From Candidatus Thiodiazotropha sp. (ex Codakia rugifera) (GTDB taxonomy: Bacteria > Pseudomonadota > Gammaproteobacteria > Chromatiales > Chromatiaceae), in the NCBI GenBank assembly GCA_025656675.1, contig JAHXHN010000012.1, positions 1-64,000 of the forward strand: a stretch of DNA of 64,000 bases, written 5' to 3'. A program made the position numbers and the translations under genes. Below, in pieces: positions 60,799 to 64,000 of the stretch. The stretch's first letter is position 1, and each line of letters starts with the position of its first letter. The notes below the pieces were generated by a model. That model was given only the letters and a program-made list of their open reading frames with translations, did not search any database and was not told the DNA's origin.

Positions 60799-63700
60799 CA
60801 GCTGTACCCTCCTCAACCGTTTTTATCAATGCCGGGCGCAGTGGGCCCATAGAACCCAGGTACCAATCAGCAGAACGATTCACCTTAGGCAGTGGCTTTT
60901 CATCGGCCTGCCACGGAATCCAGCCTTGCTTAGGATTAAACAGATGAAACTCACCACTATCCGGGTCCATGGCAACTAACTGTACCCAGGCATTCCCTAC
61001 CAGTTCCTGTAGTGGTGGCTGTCTCTTGTAGATCTTGGTCAGGCTTTCCGTGCAGGCCTCGACGATGACCAGCAGGCGCATTGCCTCGTGAACCTCGATC
61101 ATTTGGCGTGGTAGCCCGGTACGCAGGTCTGAACTGGCACCTTCCATAACACCTAGAAAACCAGTGACATTGTGTGTGACTTTGGAGCCACAGCCATAGC
61201 GTTCATTATCTACTGTTGAGAAATAGTACTCGAGATTGATACCGGCACCGACAGCACCATTGATCAGGAGGTGACGTTCCAGGACCTCGCCCGTGGGATC
61301 TTTAGAGGCGTCGTAGGAGATCAGAAATGCACGACGATCGAAAAAAGCGCCACGGCTAATGGCGCGTCGGCCAAAAAATGCACAGGCATTGGTGGCATGT
61401 CCAAGTTCGGGTCTGGCTTGAGAGAAATCCAAGGCGCGACCGTTGATATGGTCAAAAGCACGCTGGGGACTGGGTCGTGTGGGTGCAGAGGCGAGTCGTC
61501 TACACCGTTCCTGGGCATGCAGTAGAGTGGCTTGCTCCAATGCCTGCTGTAGCTTTATCTGGGCTTTAATGCTGTCAACGGGTAACAGATCAAGATCGTA
61601 CCAGGCGATTGCTTCGTTACAGGTATCGTGTTCAGCACCAATGAACCAGGTATCTTCAGGTATCACTATGTCACGTTCTGCCAGAATGGCTCGGACCTCA
61701 CTACGATTTGCCATAGCTGCAACTACACGTGCATTGGGTCCACTGAAGCGTCCTGAACAGGCCCCACAATTATAGGCCGATGCATGGGGGTTGTTTTGGT
61801 TACGTGAACCATGACCGATGATCACGACTAACTTCGAAAACCCTTCAAGAAGACAGATACCCCGAAGTAGCGCCTGTACACGGTCAGCCTGCTCGATATC
61901 AGTGAATCCCACACGTGGGTTTTCCAGTGTTGCTTCTGGGCTGTCGTTGGGTGCCACATAAGCGATCCGGGTAGTCAACGGTTTCTCAAATAACTGCTTC
62001 AGATGCACGAGCAGTTGACCGAAAGAGCGGGGCGCGAGTATCTTGCCAATCAGCACGGCTAAGGTGGCCGGTGCTGCAATTGTTGCAAGGAGCGTGGGCA
62101 TCATCGATCCCCGTCGTGTGTTTTGAAGCAGTAGTTGATGTCCTTTTCGTAACCAATGATGCCGACGTTGATGCAGATCGCCGATCGCTTGATCTTTTAA
62201 AGCTGGCTGTTCATTGACTTCGTGCACTGGAATTACAGGTGTTGGTATCACCGGTGCCTGAGCGGCTGAACAGAGATCGTCCAGGCCTCGCCAGTTATGC
62301 GGAACATTGAAGTGAGCTGCAGTACCAAGGGTCTCAACTTCGGGATAGATCTCTTCTAGATGCCGGCGGGTACCCTCTTCACGATCATCCATGCAGAAAA
62401 CCAGTTGTGCAGCTGGTCTGTTTTCCCGATTGGACCAGGCACCTCGACTTTTGTTTTGTGCCAGTGCAGTCAGTATTTCATCACGGTAATGCTTTTCATA
62501 GGCGCAAAGCCAGATATAACCCATTCTGTCATCATCGAGTGATTCTACTGTACTGAATACTTCATGGATCTGCTCATCGGAAAGGGTACGTACTTCTGCA
62601 CCGCACCAACCGAGCTGTTGTGCGAGCTGGAATAGAGGCCAGGCACCTTGGCAAAGGGTTGGCCGGGTATTTGTTTCGTAGCTACCGCTACTTTGCCGCC
62701 AGGTCCATATCAGTTGAGCAAGATGTTGCCAGCGTGAAGTTTTTTGATTGTCATCATCCTGCTCCGGTGAGTGGACAGCTCGCTGTGCGCGGCTCGCCAA
62801 GTACTCTGGAAGACGACTGTTGAAGAGGGCTTCTCGAACAGTGAATTCACCGGCTTGATGACGAAAATACCAACGCAGCATATCGAGGCTGGACTCAATA
62901 TTGAAGAGGTGTGCACAGAGATTGTGGGCATAGATCCTCTCCAGTACCAGTCGCACAGCAAGATAGTCGAGCATATTGAGACGGGCAGAGAGTGCTTCGT
63001 AACCAGGATTGTTCTGCCGCCACAGCACCATACCCGACCACCCGGGTATCTCCAGTGCAAGACGCTCCAGGTAGCCTGTCCAACGTTCTCGATTCAGCCC
63101 AAGTCGATGCATCTCACTGATAATGGTCTCCAGTGGATCGCTCTCAAGCAGTTCAAGATGCTGACGCCAACCCTCAATACCCTGCAGCTGCCAGTTTAGG
63201 TCGCTCTTAGCCTGTCTACACCAGTAGCTGTAAAATCCCTCATGCTGATTTTCAGGTCGCCAGCTTGCCACGCCCTGATCAAGAAAGTTTGAAAGATCTT
63301 TAATTAACTGAGGCCGTATATCATCCAGCATGTCATGACCAGTTAGACCGAGTAAAAGGTCTCTCATTGTCATGTCGTATCCAACTCGATCGATCAGTGT
63401 GGACAACCGTTCATGGGCTGTTTGTTGTATCAACTGGGTGGTTGTATTGGGACCGCCAGTATCTGTTTTTGCCACATCGAGAAGGTCATGCAGCATGGTT
63501 TCCGCCTGCTCAGGCGCCAGATCGAAAAGCTCCTCCGGATGGGGTGACGTATGTTCTAAGTGCAGTACTTCGAGACAGGCATTCCACAGATCACTGACGG
63601 CAGCTGATTCTGAACCAAGTCCCTCCACTTGGGCGTTTTCCAGCAGTCGGGAGCGACTGCTATTAGGTAGATCGGATCTCAGTTTTTCCAGGACCTGGTT

Positions 63701-64000
63701 CTCTTCGATCTGCCAGTTGAGCTGACAGCCGGAGAGGGGTTGGTACGGCATGGTCAAAACTGCAAGATAGATATCACGACGGCTGAGTGAGGCGAGAGAA
63801 GTCTCTGCTACCAAACTATCAGGTTCTAAGGTCGTCTCTTTATTGACGCTGGCCGCTAAATCCTCTACTGAGATACGCCCCTGAAGGAAATACTCACGGT
63901 ATTTCTCCAATGGCATATAACCATTGGCGCCGGTTAAACGGCGGGCAGATGCGAGTGCTTCTGGAAAGGGTAGGTGTTGATAGCCATGCAAGGTGTTGTG
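60791..64000 (-). CDS. dabA: DAB inorganic carbon transporter subunit A (DUF2309), N-terminus outside the window
   Basis: A zinc protein related to beta-carbonic anhydrase that hydrates CO2 in one direction in the DAB complex. At least 1069 residues are visible; the frame is still open at the window edge. The zinc site is intact: Cys-x-Asp (FCMDDREEG, 62381-62398), His in IIGHGSRNQ (61811-61813) and, 15 residues later, Cys in YNCGACSGR (61766-61768). The His-Cys spacing of 15 equals that of H. neapolitanus DabA2 (His524, Cys539). The protein is longer than DabA2 (about 830), so closer to the DabA1 size class. It overlaps dabB. Confidence 0.95.
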   Translation of the reverse strand, partial: HNTLHGYQHLPFPEALASARRLTGANGYMPLEKYREYFLQGRISVEDLAASVNKETTLEPDSLVAETSLASLSRRDIYLAVLTMPYQPLSGCQLNWQIEENQVLEKLRSDLPNSSRSRLLENAQVEGLGSESAAVSDLWNACLEVLHLEHTSPHPEELFDLAPEQAETMLHDLLDVAKTDTGGPNTTTQLIQQTAHERLSTLIDRVGYDMTMRDLLLGLTGHDMLDDIRPQLIKDLSNFLDQGVASWRPENQHEGFYSYWCRQAKSDLNWQLQGIEGWRQHLELLESDPLETIISEMHRLGLNRERWTGYLERLALEIPGWSGMVLWRQNNPGYEALSARLNMLDYLAVRLVLERIYAHNLCAHLFNIESSLDMLRWYFRHQAGEFTVREALFNSRLPEYLASRAQRAVHSPEQDDDNQKTSRWQHLAQLIWTWRQSSGSYETNTRPTLCQGAWPLFQLAQQLGWCGAEVRTLSDEQIHEVFSTVESLDDDRMGYIWLCAYEKHYRDEILTALAQNKSRGAWSNRENRPAAQLVFCMDDREEGTRRHLEEIYPEVETLGTAAHFNVPHNWRGLDDLCSAAQAPVIPTPVIPVHEVNEQPALKDQAIGDLHQRRHHWLRKGHQLLLQNTRRGSMMPTLLATIAAPATLAVLIGKILAPRSFGQLLVHLKQLFEKPLTTRIAYVAPNDSPEATLENPRVGFTDIEQADRVQALLRGICLLEGFSKLVVIIGHGSRNQNNPHASAYNCGACSGRFSGPNARVVAAMANRSEVRAILAERDIVIPEDTWFIGAEHDTCNEAIAWYDLDLLPVDSIKAQIKLQQALEQATLLHAQERCRRLASAPTRPSPQRAFDHINGRALDFSQARPELGHATNACAFFGRRAISRGAFFDRRAFLISYDASKDPTGEVLERHLLINGAVGAGINLEYYFSTVDNERYGCGSKVTHNVTGFLGVMEGASSDLRTGLPRQMIEVHEAMRLLVIVEACTESLTKIYKRQPPLQELVGNAWVQLVAMDPDSGEFHLFNPKQGWIPWQADEKPLPKVNRSADWYLGSMGPLRPALIKTVEEGTADA

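Overview
The window looks like chromosomal core DNA of a gammaproteobacterium. Signs of this are the order pepA-holC, divergent lptFG, HolC, AceK, PpnN, IbaG/BolA and Adk. The metabolic genes suggest an autotrophic or mixotrophic, probably sulfur-oxidising lineage (Chromatiales/Sedimenticolaceae type): a DAB-type inorganic carbon pump, a CsoSCA-like carbonic anhydrase, pyruvate:ferredoxin oxidoreductase with Rnf, and a full glyoxylate shunt. The taxonomic placement is inference; there is no rRNA in the window. No tRNA, rRNA, CRISPR array, prophage or recognisable insertion sequence was seen.

Layout. 1-7.3 kb (+): tail of an unknown gene, then a signalling block of two paralogous ANTAR response regulators flanking a CBS/PAS/HisKA_2 histidine kinase, then a PAS-GGDEF-EAL protein. 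7.3-12.2 kb (-): carboxy(nor)spermidine decarboxylase and dehydrogenase, an acidic coiled-coil ORF, holC, pepA. 12.5-14.7 kb (+): lptF-lptG. 14.7-18.4 kb (-): a DUF3943-like envelope protein, then a coupled class III adenylate cyclase and helical-repeat lipoprotein. 18.7-32.9 kb (-): a compact gene run rnfB-nifJ-rnfC-rnfD-rnfG-rnfE-rnfA-(small Cys-rich protein)-ppsA-ppsR. 33.5-36.6 kb (+): ECF sigma, zinc-type anti-sigma, exported coiled-coil protein, TPR/beta-barrel protein. 36.6-40.3 kb: lytic transglycosylase, adk, 4-OT tautomerase, EpsB-type sugar transferase. 40.4-45.4 kb: aceK divergent from aceB-aceA. 45.5-50.5 kb: RraA-like, MOSC, metallo-beta-lactamase fold, CNNM/CBS and PpnN proteins. 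50.7-54.7 kb (-): small secreted protein, mdh, and a bolA/SagB-like/ABM run. 54.9-64 kb: CsoSCA-like carbonic anhydrase (+) convergent with dabA-dabB plus two more NuoM/N-like subunits (-, dabA cut by the window edge).

How they fit together. The most notable unit is the 14-kb rnf-nifJ-ppsA-ppsR run. It puts a ferredoxin-linked ion pump, an oversized pyruvate:ferredoxin oxidoreductase carrying its own tethered ferredoxin domain, PEP synthase and the PEP synthase regulatory kinase under what appears to be one transcript. In the biosynthetic direction this would be acetyl-CoA + CO2 to pyruvate to PEP, with reduced ferredoxin paid for by Rnf; the direction is inference. The glyoxylate shunt with AceK and malate dehydrogenase feed the same C2/C3/C4 node. 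The DAB cluster and CsoSCA-like enzyme would supply bicarbonate/CO2. Other points worth a second look are a three-NDH-subunit DAB cluster whose middle subunit lacks the usual proton-channel residues, an RnfB that has lost exactly one iron-sulfur cluster, and a structured miniature repeat element beside the DAB cluster.
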